Source: Gymnopus androsaceus JB14
Taxonomy: Eukaryota; Basidiomycota; Agaricomycetes; Agaricales; Omphalotaceae
Reading direction: 5' to 3'
NCBI GenBank assembly: GCA_009733575.1
Contig: ML769384.1
Location: forward strand, 127,257 to 191,256
DNA: 64,000 nt
The notes beneath the pieces are model-generated. The model did no database searches, was not told where the DNA came from, and saw only the letters and a program-made list of their open reading frames with translations. Position 1 is the first letter of the stretch. Each line of letters opens with the position of its first letter. This document shows positions 1 to 12,563 of this stretch, in pieces. The position numbers were made by a program, and so were the translations under genes.

Positions 1-2440
1 GAGACGGGAGGAGTGAAGGGAGCAGGAGGAACAGAAGACGACGGATGGAGAGGGACGTCCATCGGTTGTGTTATTGACGGAGCGGGGGGAGAAGGCACGC
101 ATGAAGGTTGGGTAGGTGTATTCGCAGCGCCCAAATGTGATTGGACTGAGGATGGAGAGACGAAAGACGGATTAGGTGACGGCGGAGGTGTAGCAGGCGA
201 GTCTTTAAGGGTCATGTCGATAGGAGCAACCTTTGGTAAGGACGCTTTACGTGGTGCATGGCTGGGTTTATTCTTAATCACAGGGACAGGGACACTGGAA
301 ACAGGGGGTGAATTAAACGATGAGGTATAATCGGGAGGAGGAAGCTGGTACATATGAGCGGATAGCTGGGAAACATGCAGCGGAGGTGAAATGCGGGTCG
401 ATTCTGTTCGTTGAATATCAGAACAAGCCGCAGTATCGCGGGGAGGAGCGGTTTGCGAGAGTAGGGATGGATTGTTGGTGTTCTGCGGTTTGGTTTCAAC
501 TCGCAGTTTGTCAGATTTGTTTGGGAGGGTAAAACTCGGGCAAAGGCTGTGGATTCACAGGAGGAGATTCAAGGGTTGGACTTGGACGGACAGTATCGGC
601 TGGAGAGGGTCTCGCCAGCGTTACTGTGGCGGAGGAGCTTTGAGAAGTGGTTGTGGTGGCATCTGAGCTGATGCTGGTTCCTGACATGCTGCTACTAGCC
701 TCCGCAAGTCGGAAATAATCGCCACTATCCTCCTCACCGGCTGCTGTGACGATTGCAGAAACGACCACTGCGGGTGCAGGCGCTGCAAGGCCAGGGTCTT
801 TCCACGAGCCCGGTAGACCTGACTGTGACCGCGAATGACCTTGTGGAAGGTGGCCCCCGTTGGAATGGTCACTGCTCGAGGATGATTTGTATGAGGATGA
901 TAATGAGAAGGAGGATATCCGATCCTTCCATGATGCTCCGCTCATCGCCAGTTTGTCTTTCCATGATACCGATACTATATCCGCCGACTCTGTCGCCTTC
1001 CCTTTGCCCTTCTTTCCATTGATTGGGATAGCAATAGCTTCAGATGGTCGGCTGTCCTGATTTTCGTTCAGATCAGCAGCATTGCGTGACATCATGAATG
1101 CGCTGCCTATCATCATTACCGAGGGAATGTGACAAGGAAGTAGGGGGTGTGCTAAAGTTGCTGCCGGATCCAGCACCAGTCGACGCGGAGGATGAAGATG
1201 AGGAAGATGTAGAAGGCGAATTCAAGCTAACATTATTCGGATGAGAGATGGGGGCGATGGGCGTTATCTTTGTAGGGTTGACATTAGGAGTTGATTTACT
1301 GGTAGTCAGAGGTTCAAGGCGTGGATTCGACGAAGACAGGCCACTGGGTACCTTTGGTGCACTCGTGCTCAACTTTGGCACGGATCCATTTATGGATAAA
1401 CGAGCCATGTTCTGGCCAATAAAGCTTCCATTCGGACTGGTCGTGGCACTGCCCCCGCTACCAAGCTGACCAAAGCTCATACTCAAGCTGTTACGTCCTG
1501 GACTAGACAAGGGTTGTGAGTCAAATATCTGAACTTGCCGCCGACCGCTCCTTTGACTCAAAGGGATGGTCATGCCGGATCTTGATTTCGTTGGTAAAGG
1601 GACACCGACTCGGCGAGAAGTCGGAGAAGCACAACGAGATAGCTCGTTGAAAATATGAGCTTCGATATCAGGAATGGATATCACTAGATGGGCATTTAAA
1701 CGAAACTGGGAAAAAAAAAAGTCGGAAAATTGAAGACTCACGGATATTCTCTGGCTTGATATCAGTGTGAACGAGATCGCATTCGTCATGAAGGTACTGA
1801 AGTCCAAGAAGGACCTGGTTGGCAATGAGCTTAACAAGAGCACGGGGTACGCCTTTCTTCTTGTTACGCTCGATCAAGGCCAGCAGATTCTCACCCAGAG
1901 GCTCGAAGACGATACAGATGTGGGATGCTTCAGGAGAAACATGGGAGAAAGAATCGAGAAAGGAAACAATGTACTGTCGGCCGGGATGAGTAGGGGAAAA
2001 GGAAGCCACACGAGACAGTAACTTGATCTCATCTCTGGCTGTTTCTGCGTAGCGTCCAGCTGATTTGACGACTTTGAGAGCTGAATGCCGATCAAGCCTG
2101 CAAGATGAAAAGGTCAAATTTTGGACAAGCATTTATGAACAAGACCACGCACTCGCTGTCTTTCACGAGCCACACTGTTGAAAAATGACCCCATCTGCAA
2201 GAAGGATCAGCAAACTTATAAGAAAATAAATAAAATAAAATATAATCACCCTAGCTTCCTGATAACCCGATAACGACCATGTTTGAAGGAATCACCGAGA
2301 TTTACTGGAAGATAACCGCCTGCGTTATATTCAGCAGGACTTTCTTCGTCCTTGCAATATGGCTCTTCTACAGGGAGAATCTTGGGACCAGATGACGTGA
2401 CGACATATTGATATTTTGCGCAAGCCTGCTTTGACGCCAT
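1..2440 (-). CDS. SRPK-type SR-protein kinase, partial (C-terminal half off the left edge)
   Basis: Serine/arginine-protein kinase, a family that phosphorylates RS domains of splicing factors in cytoplasm and nucleus. The start at 2440 opens an exon (2250-2440) with the SRPK-typical lead-in EEPYCKDEESPAEYNAGGY and then GDSFKHGRYRVIRKLG. Splicing to 2153-2194 gives WGHFSTVWLVKD (glycine loop), to 1742-2097 gives the lysine region ALKVVKSA and the catalytic HTDIKPEN, and to an exon starting at 1683 completes KPENILISIPDIEAHIF. A long Ser/Pro-rich region follows to the window edge. It matches the spacer that SRPKs carry between the kinase lobes, so the DFG half should lie outside the window. The spacer changes frame near 1080-1120 and near 511-560; I could not place convincing introns there, so these are introns or indels. 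Identification is firm; the exon layout below 1100 is not. Confidence 0.85.
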
Positions 2441-2990
2441 CTACGGAGAACTGAAAGCTCTCTGGCGACACTTGGTCGGAGAAAAGGTGGTGTGAATTGC
2501 TGTGAATTGCCGAACCAATTCAAATCCGACCAACTTGATTACCTGAGAATCGGCGTCACATGAGTGATTGCTCAGCACTTGCTGATAATCGTCCAATAAG
2601 CTAGGGGCACTCTTATGAGAGTTTTGTATAGATATATATGAGACGGTACTAGTAAGTACAAGTGTCCGTCTATCTGAGACTGAAGGGGTTTGGCTGGGGC
2701 TTGGCCCGCGCGGGTGGGCAAATTATTTTATGAAAATATGTATAGCAAACGCGCGGTCAAAGCCGGAACGTCGGAAGACGCTGGTAATAGAATTTTTTGG
2801 AATTAGCTCCGGGAATGGTTGAGGCTCAAAAATTTGTCAAAAATAGTGATATAGGAGCGATTGAAAGCGCTTAACGGCGCGCTGCCGACTCTCATAGCTT
2901 ATCCTCTGATAAGCGCGCTCTGCTAGCTTATCGCGGACTTCTTCTCTTGCTATAAATTCTCAATTCGCTTCCTATTCTCAGATCATCCTC
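2441..2990. other. Intergenic, no gene seen
   Basis: Upstream region of the SRPK gene. It contains a stretch around 2630-2700 with short AT-rich and GT-rich runs and a TATA-like TATAAA near 2950. No open reading frame with recognisable composition and no RNA gene is seen. Confidence 0.4.
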
Positions 2991-3013
2991 CTCGCAGTGT
3001 TTCTCTACAAATA

Positions 3014-3740
3014 ATGGCTCAGAATTCTCTGAAATCAACTCTTCTTTTGCCAACGATACGCCGGGTACGGCCAAACCTTCGAACCGCGATAGACTAGCCA
3101 AAAAGCCTTCAAGTTTTCAAAACTCTAATTCTAATCAAAACACCGAAATCTCTAAATGCAGTCTCTGTATCCGACCCTTTCCAAAGTTCTTCTATTCTTG
3201 CTCCCTCCGGTAACAGCTTGCATGTCGCGTCCGAGACGCATATACCCATCAGCGATGAAAGCGCTCATCCTCATTAACACAAGCAAGAGACTAGTCGCGA
3301 AACATGTCGATAGCTCCCAGTCGAGTCGAAACTTTGCTCAAGAGGCTTTCCTTCCCGGACATTTTGAAAGCAGGCTTCGACCACTCATTCGCGAATGTCC
3401 GAGGAAAACTCAAAAGCGATGAACCCAGGTATGGCTGTGTTTCAGTTCTCTATGATCTCATTGACTTTTTGACTAGGATCCATTTGGTTGAGGAGCGTAG
3501 ACTCGAACAGTCGCGTGTAAAGACTAGTGATCAAGATCAAAGTCTATGCGAGAAAGTGATCGCACATCACGTCTCTGCAGCAGGGAGTGGTCGAGTCTAA
3601 GGAAGCGGTAAGGAAAACCTGGGGAAATCTTCTAGCAGTTCAAGGAGTAGAAGCCGTTTACACAGTAACCATCAAGCATCTACCAGAATGCACTGTCAGT
3701 AAATCTCCCACTGAGCTTCTCGGCATTCGCTCTTGATACT
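3014..3740 (+). pseudogene. Broken hypothetical gene, several frames
   Basis: Three frames hold successive protein-like stretches: from 3014 a short Ser/Asn-rich part, then a part ending in an SDPFQSSSILAPSG-like stretch, then from 3304 MSIAPSRVETLLKRLSFPD up to about 3600. After about 3590 a further frame reads SKEAVRKTWGNLLAVQGVEA and TVTIKHLPECTV. A GT-AG intron of about 50 nt near 3430-3477 is plausible. I do not recognise the family. The mixture of coding-like stretches with no single open frame suggests either an unresolved multi-exon gene or a decayed copy. Only the ORF texture is seen; function is unknown. Confidence 0.3.
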
Positions 3741-3881
3741 CGTCGACTTGCTGAGTTTGTCACCAGCGACACACCAAGAAAAATTTCTAACCACAGGTGA
3801 TACCTGGAAAGCCGTTTTTAGTTTTAGTTTTATACATTGTCGAGAGCTAGCACGCAAGAAAGTTATTGTTTGTATCGACAT

Positions 3882-4371
3882 TCATACATGTACATTGTGC
3901 AGTATCGTCTAATGATGTTTGTAACTTGATTACAGTACCTGAGAATCGCATCACAGTCCGAGGCCGCATATCTTGCCGCATACTTTATTCGTCTACATAT
4001 TATTAATAACTTCAAACTTCAACTTAAGTAACACCAGCTTGGGAAGTAGGTCTTTTAATAGTTCCATTTATTTATCACTAATACTCACAGCATTTCTTTA
4101 GTTCCTCGATCTAGAGCTTAGAGATCGGACTATGACCAATATACTATGCACAATTGTTTCACGTGAAGATAATCCCGAGTCGGCAACATCATACTAAGCC
4201 TCTTCTTCCTATTGACTGATATCCTTGAATGCATCCATAAATATGTCCATAAATATGTCCTCATTTTCTCATCTCTTGCAACCTGATATGGGAAGTATGC
4301 AGCCTTTAAAAATGTTACTTAGTGTGGAAGACGAGATACCCTTGTTCAGGTGAATATTCCTCTATGCCACG
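3882..4371. other. Intergenic, no gene seen
   Basis: AT-rich stretch between the broken hypothetical gene and the Fray kinase; it should contain the kinase promoter. A short direct repeat (CATAAATATGTCC, twice, 4235-4262) is present. The words ACCTGAGAATCG around 3940 and around 2542 are similar to each other. Nothing else is supported. Confidence 0.35.
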
Positions 4372-6300
4372 ATGCATCTCCCTCGACTCCAATCCTCTAA
4401 CCGTTTACCCCCAAAACGCCTCCCCTATCCGTTCAACTATCTGCCTGTATGCAGCGACCGCCCCTCAGACTACGTCGTCGGACGACCCATTGGATTCGGT
4501 GCTTCATCCATAGTCTATGCCGCCACATTATCAACCTCCCGGTCAGCAGTCTTTGCCCTGCGCACTCAAAGTTTTGGACTTGGACACATTACCTCTACGC
4601 TCCTGGGCTCTCCTCCAACGCGAAACCACTCTAATGTCACTATCGAAGCACCCCAACGTTCTTCGCTGTACGTGGCTCCTGGATGGTCGGACACAAACTC
4701 TATATCGCGCTTCGGCTCATGAATAAAGGCAGTGCTGCAGATGTAATGCGCTATGGCTGGCCGGGCGGGATGGAAGAAGAAGTGATCAAGTGTATTCTCG
4801 AACAAGCATTGCAGGGACTCAAGTAAGTATCTCCGACGCTGTTCCGGTCGCTTATTTCAATGCTTCTTGTTGATAAGGAACGATGGCTAACTTTAGATTG
4901 ATTCAGTTACCTTCATATCAATGGATTCATTCACCGGGACGTGAAAGCAGCCAATCTCCTCATTGATGACGATGGCACAGTCCTATTGGGCGACTTGGGA
5001 GTCGCCGCGGACCTATCAGAAGGCTCTTCAGCATACACTCTCCTCGGTATCCTCATCAAACGAAGCAATGGAACAAAGTTCACCCTTGCAACAGCCAATA
5101 CCCACTCCCAAAGGCCCAAAAATGGGGAAACGAAAGTCATTCGTTGGAACTGTGAGTGTTTTATTCTTTAAACATCCCCTTCATGTTCCTCGCTCTCATG
5201 ATATACATACGAAGTGGCGCTCCTTCCCCACAATGTGTTCTAACTAAAGATTTTCGGTTCCTTTAGCCTTGTTGGATGGCTCCTGAACTTATCCAAGGGA
5301 AACAGTACGACTCTGCTGCCGACATATGGAGCTTTGGTATCACAGCGCTTGAACTGACACAAGGTCGAGCTCCGAGATCACGAGAACCTGCTCAGAAAGT
5401 GTTGCTGAGAACGTATGTGTTTCTGACGCTGATTGTGAAGAGCTTCGACTGAACTAGTATCCATTTTTGACAGAATTCAAGACGATCCTCCTACCCTCGA
5501 CAGAGATGGAGGGACGCACAAGTATTCGAAAGCGTTCCAAGAAATGGTTGAGAGCTGTCTGGCCAAAGACCCGTCGAAAAGGCCTACGGCAGAATCAATT
5601 GCTTCGTACACCATTCTTCAGGAACGTAAAGAAAAAATCATATCTCATCAACTCCATCCTAAGTAAGTAATCGTCATGTCATCGCTATCATCTTCCAATC
5701 TGAGCTAATCATTCCCTTAGAGGATCTCCCTCCCTTTAACAAAGCGGCAGGAACGTAGAATCCTTTCAAACTCACAGATCCATCGTAGTGTGGATTCTTG
5801 GGATTTCACGATTCACTCTGTTCCTGTCTCCCCAACTTCGCCCACATCAAAGCGGAAGGGCCTGGAGACCATGGAGCCAAGTACCGTCTTTGAAATCGAG
5901 GCCGAATTCGATTCACAGGCTCCCGAAGACCCATTGAGCGCTGAACCCGAGCAGTTACCAACATCGGACATGAATGACACGGTGATTTCATTTCCAAGCC
6001 AGCACATTGGTCCAGACAATCTCGGAAACAGCGCCCAATGAGCTTCCAAAGACCACGCCAATACCAATATCCAAAGTCACCTCATCTTTACGTCCAGCCA
6101 CGCCACAGGATGACTTATCTACCTCCCCAGCATCGGTGATGTCGTCTATTTCATCGCATGCATCGTCCTTGTTCAAGAAGGACAGGTCGTTGTCGTCGTC
6201 ATCCGCTTCTTCCTTCACCTCCTCCTCTTCTTCTCAGGGAGGATTATGGAGCAGGCTCAAGGGTAAAAAGTCTCTTAGCGGGGCAAAAGTCACAGCATGA
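4372..6300 (+). pseudogene. STE20/Fray (OSR1/SPAK-like) protein kinase with multiple +1 frame displacements
   Basis: Germinal-centre-type STE20 kinase of the Fray/OSR1 group. All kinase landmarks are present in order: glycine loop IGFGASSIVYA, lysine strand CALKVLDLD, SLSKHPNVL, catalytic loop [21 protein letters not shown] (DLG in place of DFG), activation segment KSFVGT-PCWMAPELIQGKQYD (spliced), DIWSFGITALELTQG, then DPSKRPTAE and TPFFRNVKKKSYL, and a Ser-rich tail. Introns at about 4822-4907, 5151-5265, 5412-5474 and 5660-5720 fit GT-AG. The reading frame moves by one extra base at about 4510, 4665, 5035, 5588, 5738 and 6010, always in the same direction. Neither mini-introns nor alternative splice sites explain these. 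The gene is therefore either decaying or carries assembly indels; the protein family is clear either way. Confidence 0.8.
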
Positions 6301-6691
6301 GGGTGAGTGTAGTAATTTTTTAAATTCTTGCTAGGAATCAATTCCTCATCGCATCGCATGTTCTAGGTTCATCCCCGAAAAGATAAATAGCAAACTGTAG
6401 TATTAGTAACGACTCCTCTGTAATTCCGACCATGGGCTGGTTCCCTAAATCTAGGATGACCGGCGACGACCATAGACCAATCTATACCACATCTAGCTAT
6501 CCCCCAACCTGTACTTGTACTTTTAGAATTATTGATCATGTCATATATATTATTCACCAGCACAAAGCGACTAGATCTTTTGCTAGCTCGACACAAAAAA
6601 ATACAAGTTGAGTAGGACATAGTACAAATGGCAATACGAAAAACGAAAAGATATGGCGTCCGTTGCATTTGGTGGTCCAAGAAATGCGTTA

Positions 6692-8118
6692 TCAATGCAT
6701 ACGATCCCAATCTCCTCCTATTCGATTGCCACCCATCTGCATCCTGGTACGTCGCGATGCACCACCTCCACCTCCTCCGCCGCCGTATCTGTCTTCCCGA
6801 GTCAATGTCAACAGGTTGTGTTTATCTACAAGCTGTACAAAGATACAGTTCAATGCCAGCTCAAGAAGAGGAAACTGGTTCACGTACGTCGTTCAAAATG
6901 TTTGTAGACTTGGTAAGCGAGGCAAGGAACGCCGTTAGCTGAACATCCTCCGATTCCTGTAAAGGTTCTTCGAATAGATTCATTTCAACAGAGCATAGAC
7001 ACGCACAGTGGTGAATTCTTCTCGGAAGGTTTTGTTCTCACTAGCAGGTAACGAGGCAATCAAGGCTGAAATGGAACGAAGGATGCCATGATCGGTAGGA
7101 GCTTCAGCTGCCGCAAATTTTTAGTATAACCATTGAATTAAAAGGGTAGAAGCTTTACCTGCAATGACACTGGTAACATATTGAACCAGGACCAGGATTC
7201 TGTCATGTAACATTTTCACGGCAGCACGTTGCGTTTGTAGATGCGATTCCACTGAGAACAACTTGGGTGAAACGGCGCATGGTATATCCGACGAGACCCA
7301 CTACTCACAGCTAGTCCCACTCCCTCCACCTTTAGCCGTCCAGTCGACAGCAATACGCTCTGCTTCTCCAGTTTCAACATTGTATGCTGCCTCAACAAAT
7401 ACCGATCGTGAAGTTCGATCTTTTATTTCGAAGGTTTGCTCATAGGCTTTGAAGGGAAGATTTTGGCTGGTTCCATCGGCACTACCAACGAGGGTTGTGC
7501 TTGGTTGCAGAAGAAGTAAAAGCGGCGTTGAGCAATATCCGGTAAACTATGATCTAATGAGTATCTGAAAACATGGGGTCAGCAAGCAAGCCATACTTGG
7601 GAATGCAGTTCGATGTGACGTCTAGTAGGGATTGGTGCCACTGTGTACCATCCGATGAGCTCTAAGGACGGGAATGTTTGTTTATCTGAGGGGGAAAAAA
7701 GGTTAGTTGAGGATTAAAGTAGGGTCAGAAGCACACACACACTGATCTCGTCTGCTGACCAGGAAAGAATGGTCGATCGTCTCTCCATTTTCATCCATAG
7801 CCAATTCAAAAGTGTTTACGATTTCAACCTCTCGTCCATTCTGAGTCCCCAAAAGCGCGCCAAGAGCTGAAACGAAATGAGAAAAGAGTCTTGTAGCTTG
7901 CGATGAACGCACTGAATGGCAAAGCAGTTTCTGTTTGCAGTTTCAGTCTCGTGAAATGCTCAGAGATGCTAAGGATCGCAAGGGGATGTCTATCTGAGCG
8001 GTAAGCGATCACAGCACTAGCCCTCAGAGCAAAGAGCTTACAATGCAATCGAGAGACCAGAAGTCGTTGTAGATGGAAGAACAACCGATTCTTCTTGGTC
8101 AGTATCCATTGCGCTCAT
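6692..8118 (-). CDS. CSN6: COP9 signalosome subunit 6 (CSN6), MPN-domain protein
   Basis: Subunit of the COP9 signalosome, the complex that removes NEDD8 from cullins. The start at 8118 gives MSAMDTDQEESVVLPSTTTS. The next exons read HPLAILSISEHFTRLKLQ and GALLGTQNGREVEIVNTFEL, the start of an MPN domain, then ELIGWYTVAPIPTRRHIELH, FTGYCSTPLLLLLQPS, GEAERIAVDWTAKGGG and SHLQTQRAAVKMLHDRILVL. As in CSN6, and unlike CSN5, the zinc-binding JAMM residues of the MPN domain are not present. The C-terminus carries LTAFLASLTKST, a splice to LVDKHNLLTLT, and an unusual run of eight glycines before the stop at 6692. At least six short introns split it. No frame problem was seen. eIF3f is the nearest alternative family but fits less well. 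Confidence 0.85.
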
Positions 8119-9126
8119 TGTAGAAAGAAACAAGTTAATTCAGTGCACGTGACAGCTCTCCGCGTCAGACCGTCTTCCTCCAGTTGGCAGTCGACTTCAA
8201 TCATCATTCAGTAGAGAGGGGCTTCAGGGTTACACTAATAAATGTACAAGGAAATCGAAAGGAACTACATAGATCGTATGGGAAAGAAATCGAGGCTTGA
8301 GGCATACTGGCAGGTACAAGTCGAGGATAGATTCCATTAATTTCACCGCAAAGTCAAAGCTACCACTCCAGTCGTAGATCTCCAGCGCTCTCCTGCAATT
8401 TTAAAACTTCTCAATACATCGAATAAAACATTTCTTTGGGACCCTGACGGCCTAAGGCTTGAACTCGCGCTTACGATCACAGCTACAAGCGACATCCGCA
8501 AGTCAGAGTATGATGATTACCTTGGCAGAAGGGTGACTAGGACCCTCGATTGCTGCGAGGCAAATGAGCACCTACATAGATCACGATCGCAGAATGCAAG
8601 TGCGAAGCAGGTCCGGTAGAATCGAGGCATATATCCTAATGTACCTGACAGTTGATTCGTGTATATGTCGTTGCTATTCAGCGTTAGATTTATAGCATTT
8701 TGTATCCAGTTTATAAAATTTTCGAGAGAAACTAGAAATTGTGAAACGTTAAATTTTTTCCATTTCTCGGGCCAAATATCGACTAACCTTGGAGCCTAGG
8801 ACCGATTCCGGGAGGGAGATCTCGGTATGATAATCTACTGTCTTTAGTCCGAAAGATCCTATTTTGCCGAGCAAAAATTGTTGATAGTCCAAGGCCATAA
8901 GCGGTTATTCTGAAGCTCAGCGCACAGCGATGTTCTTCTACAAGGTCCTCGCAGGAGGTCCTGCCTACCAAATAAGAATATACCTGTTCTAAATTTCATG
9001 CACTTTTCTTGTGTTTTCATCCCGGAAAAAATTATAACATTACAGGAAGTGGACGTACCACCACCTTCCTACCCTACAGATAGTAGGTACTGAATGCCCT
9101 TCTTCTTCTTCTTCTTCAATGCACTT
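8119..9126. other. Intergenic, no gene seen
   Basis: Region between the 5' end of CSN6 and the 3' end of the Rab escort protein gene. It contains a (CTT)n microsatellite near 9103-9117. No open reading frame of convincing composition is present on either strand. Confidence 0.4.
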
Positions 9127-10947
9127 TCAATCGTCATCCCCATCTTCATCCACATCGCTCCCAATAGACGGCCAAAAGCTTTCAATATTAATCTCGACCC
9201 CAAATTCACCCTCCTTCATCCCCTCACCACTCACTGCCTCTTCCGACGCCTTCCTCCCTTTACGTGACTTGAGAACCTCCACACCTTTCCAAAACACTTC
9301 TCTGCATCCTCCGCAGCTGCGTCTCCCCAGTCTGGTAGGGGATGAATGGTGTGCAGGGGTGTAAGGAGAATTGTCGGTGTTGTGTACTCCTGCATGTTAG
9401 GAATTGCGGAAGGCGAAGGTGCAGAGGAGGAGGAGGAAGGTGATTGGATATAGAAGCTTGTGAATAGTGGGTCCACTGGTGTAGCAGCGGATGATGAGGA
9501 TGAGGATAAAGAAAGGCTCAGTGTCGCATCGAGGTATGGTTTCAGTAGCCTTTCCGGGTCCTGGACCTGGTCCGAAGGAATCGATGTCGACAGAGTATAT
9601 TATCCCTGTAATATCAAATGTCAGAAGAGAAGAAACTTATGTAGTAATACGCCAGGAATAGTAAACGTACATTTCCCTTTCGGCACAGACATCGTTCCCT
9701 TCTCCCACAATGAGCGCCGTCACAGCGGCAGAATCAGAACCATTAGGGAGAGAAGAGGGCGGGAAGACGAGGACACCAGTGTCTAAAGCAGGAGCAGAGG
9801 GGGAAGGAGTTTCATTTTCGCCTTCACCTGCAGGTTCAACAACCTGATCAGAAGTAGATTGCTTCGGAGGAGCAAAGGACAATGGTTTATCGATAATGCA
9901 AATGCACCGAGCAATCGATGCAGACAGAAGGTTCATCTACCGGCCTTGGCTATGGGGAACGCTGGAGGAACCTTCTCAGCGCCAAGTACCTCCGCCTCCG
10001 CAACCCCCGCAGGCAAACGACTCGCCGAAGAGATGATGAGATCACAAGTAATTGGCTCTGGGAAGTCCTCAAGCTTTACCGTGTACGTTGAATCTTCGGA
10101 ATCTGCATTTCGGGTAATCGAGGCAATAGGTTTCCCAAGGATGTAAACACCTCCAGAAACTGCAGCCGTACGACAGAAGCCTTGTGCTATTTCGCCAGAG
10201 CTACCGTAGTGGCCTATGAGGAAAGGCGAAGGGCCGTAACGACCTGCTGAACGGAGATAGCGGCGGAGACGATGGAGAGCTGGTCCAGTCTGGTCTTTAT
10301 GGAGTTCGGTAGGTGAATTCAAGAAACGTTTAGAGGTAGTAGACGCACCAGACGGTAAAATACAAAAACTTAACGCATACGTTATTGTTTCCGCCATCTC
10401 CGCATTCAGCGCAAACGGGCCCGTCTTGAGGAACTCGATAAACGGTATATCCTCCTTTCCCTCCATCTCCGGCTTCCCCTCAAAATCGCCTGAAGCAAAT
10501 ACTAGGAACCGCATCAAGCGACGTTTTTCGAGCAAGCTGATGCTCTTGTCTTTGAATATATCCTCTTTACTTGCCGGTACGGGTTTTACCTTGTTTTCGG
10601 AATAGACACCGATCTGCTCGATAAGACGGAATCCGCCGTATCGAGATACGCCGGAGGCTACGAGCGATGAAATTAAAGGTCCTGTGGCTGGAATCACTGA
10701 GGGACATAGAGTTATAGAGTATTGGCGGTAGGCATTTAACGCTGAGATTGAAGAAAATGAGTTTTGGTTTTGCTTGGTCACCCAATCAACGTATTCATCC
10801 AGCGAAAGACTGGCTTCGTCTCCGCCATAATATGGATTAGTATCGAGGTGAGCGACTTTGAAAGCCTGCTTTGGAGAGAGCACCGGCAGTTATTGACTCT
10901 GTGAGTCCTGTTCCGATTATGATAACGTCAAAAGCTCCTTCTGACAT
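9127..10947 (-). CDS. MRS6: Rab escort protein (REP / Mrs6), frame displaced at several sites
   Basis: REP presents Rab GTPases to geranylgeranyl transferase II. The start at 10947 gives MSEGAFDVIIIGTGLTESI, the FAD-like fold shared by REP and GDI; TGLTES fits REP better than GDI. Then come AHLDTNPYYGGDEASLSLDE, SVIPATGPLISSLVASGVSRYGG, SLLEKRRLMRFLVFA, and further on GVYILGKPIASI and the C-terminal PLFTSFYIQSPS and ending DVDEDGDDD. The frame shifts by one extra base at GGCTTTCAAAG (about 10868), changes again near 9938, and by one missing base at TGTTTTGG (about 9289). Two of these are in T runs. They break the ORF as sequenced, but the protein on both sides is conserved, so either sequence indels or recent damage is likely. 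An in-frame ATG at 11025 lies upstream but adds non-conserved residues. Confidence 0.8.
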
Positions 10948-11646
10948 GAGTCGGGAAGAGAGAGTGGGCGCTAAATCAAGCGCTATCAGCTCGGCTGAAT
11001 GGCCCGCGAATCCGCCTGCCCTCAAGTTTCACGCTCTTCTTCACGCTCAGAACATATAACCGTTCTTACACCAAGCTGACCAGTTGGTCCCCGGGGGTAT
11101 GTAGCTTATTACTAAGTTTCTATAAATTGTGATAATTTCTCGTCAATCTGCAAGAGTGAGTAACCTTGACCAACGAAAAGATCGTTGCTGAGCTGTGATA
11201 GATCGAACGGGATTCTGTCCATCGATGTTTAGCCCAGGCTATGGGTTTGTTTGATTTCCAGTTTATCTTGCAGCTGCTCAGTGCTCAAATTAACGACCGA
11301 GTTGGTAACATTACCCTCATCATGCAGGCGAGAATGAGTATAGCTACGGCCACTTTGATACTAGTGACAAGTCAAAGTAGTCTAATTAGATTTCGATATT
11401 CACGGTGGACTTGTTTCGTCCTACGGTGTCCTCAAGGACACTGGTTTCATCGTTTTGACACGCGATTTTTCAGGAGAGCGTGCGCCGATCGACTGGCAGG
11501 CAGGTAGAAACTACACACAATCATAAGGCCTAGGAATAAGACGATAACAGGTGGTGTCCATGGTGCTTTGAGTCTATGTGGGACAATCTATGAGGTGGTG
11601 AAGACTATACATAATTATAAACAATAAGTCGATAACAGCGCGTTTA
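10948..11646. other. Intergenic, no gene seen
   Basis: Region upstream of the Rab escort protein gene and downstream of the Cys-rich gene. It has a partly open frame at 11241-11507 (+) that I cannot support as coding. No RNA gene or repeat was recognised. Confidence 0.35.
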
Positions 11647-12563
11647 TCAAGCAGTGGCAACATGTCCATGGTGAATATGAACCCTGATCTGTTGGCCGAC
11701 TATTCCCATAGGATGGCGAAGATCTTCCATGACCATAACTTGCACTTTACCCTGACAAAGACCGCCAGCTGCATTATCCTTCCCTCGATTGAGGCTGGCC
11801 GCAAGCGAATGCTTCTTCGACTTTTCATCACCCTTGGGCGCGCAGGTGCACTGAAATCGTAACGAGTAGGAGGTTCGAGATTGGATAGCTGGACCGAGGG
11901 CAGCTTTGTGGCTAGAGATGAATTGCATTAGCTTGAGTTATGTGGAATTCACTGGTCACTGAACACCCACTTGAAAGAAAAATGAGCAATTTTTCGAATG
12001 TCACGAGCGACCAACGAAGCGCGTTTTCCATTGTCGACAGCAGGGTCTGCAACGATGGAGTACGAGCCCTCAAAGTCGACCGGCTTGCTTTTGAGCGCGA
12101 GCTTGTTCAAGCGTTTATACATTTCTGACGCCGTTTGATACTCTTTGCCAAACTTCATGGCAGCATTGTCGTCCTTGGAGACCTAGATAATCGCGTCAAG
12201 GATCCAATTTAATTTCTCAAGATGAAAGTACCCTACCATATTCACCGGTTCAGCATTCGCCGTCTTGTACGACTTTAAGATGCGCTCGACCCGTTTCTTC
12301 TTGCGCACTGGCGTAGAATCCCCTTCGTCTTTGCTCTTTCTCTTCAACGTTTCGGATAGAACGACGGGTTTGGATGCATTGAGCTTCGCATATGAGGCAG
12401 CGAGCAACTGCATCGCGTCTTTTTTTCGTTGCTTTGCTTGGTGGCTCTGTGCATTTCTTCGCGCTCGACATCGCGTGCAGGTTTTATAGCCTGGGTCAGG
12501 AGGTGATGAGCAGGCACTGCATTTGAGCGGAAGAGTCTGCGATACGTCAAGTGGCGAATTCAT
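11647..12563 (-). CDS. Conserved-looking hypothetical protein with N-terminal CxxC pairs
   Basis: Three exons are joined by two good GT-AG introns (about 12185-12238, with EPVNM joining VSKDDNAAMKFG, and about 11912-11971, with HFSF joining NHKAALGPAI). The N-terminus reads LKCSACSSPPDPGYKTCTRC, a four-cysteine arrangement that could bind zinc, followed by a basic stretch (PVRKKKRVERILKSYK) that could be a nuclear signal. The C-terminal exon has a second pair in RFQCTCAPKGDEKSKKHS and ends in HPMGIVGQQIRVHIHHGHVA. I do not recognise a named family. The start at 12563 is 147 bp from the divergent MCM5 start, so the two may share regulation. Nucleic-acid binding is an inference from composition only. 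Confidence 0.65.

Noticed and set aside
13..330. Open frame on the plus strand at the left edge
   Set aside because: The minus strand here reads as a continuous Ser/Pro-rich SRPK spacer (for example SPATPPPSPNPSFVSPSS), so the plus frame is its shadow.
5035..5060. A mini-intron explaining the kinase frame change
   Set aside because: The only GT...AG choice would be about 20 nt, shorter than any intron elsewhere in the window.
9119..9364. Ser/Pro-rich plus-strand frame
   Set aside because: Antisense to the conserved C-terminus of the Rab escort protein gene.
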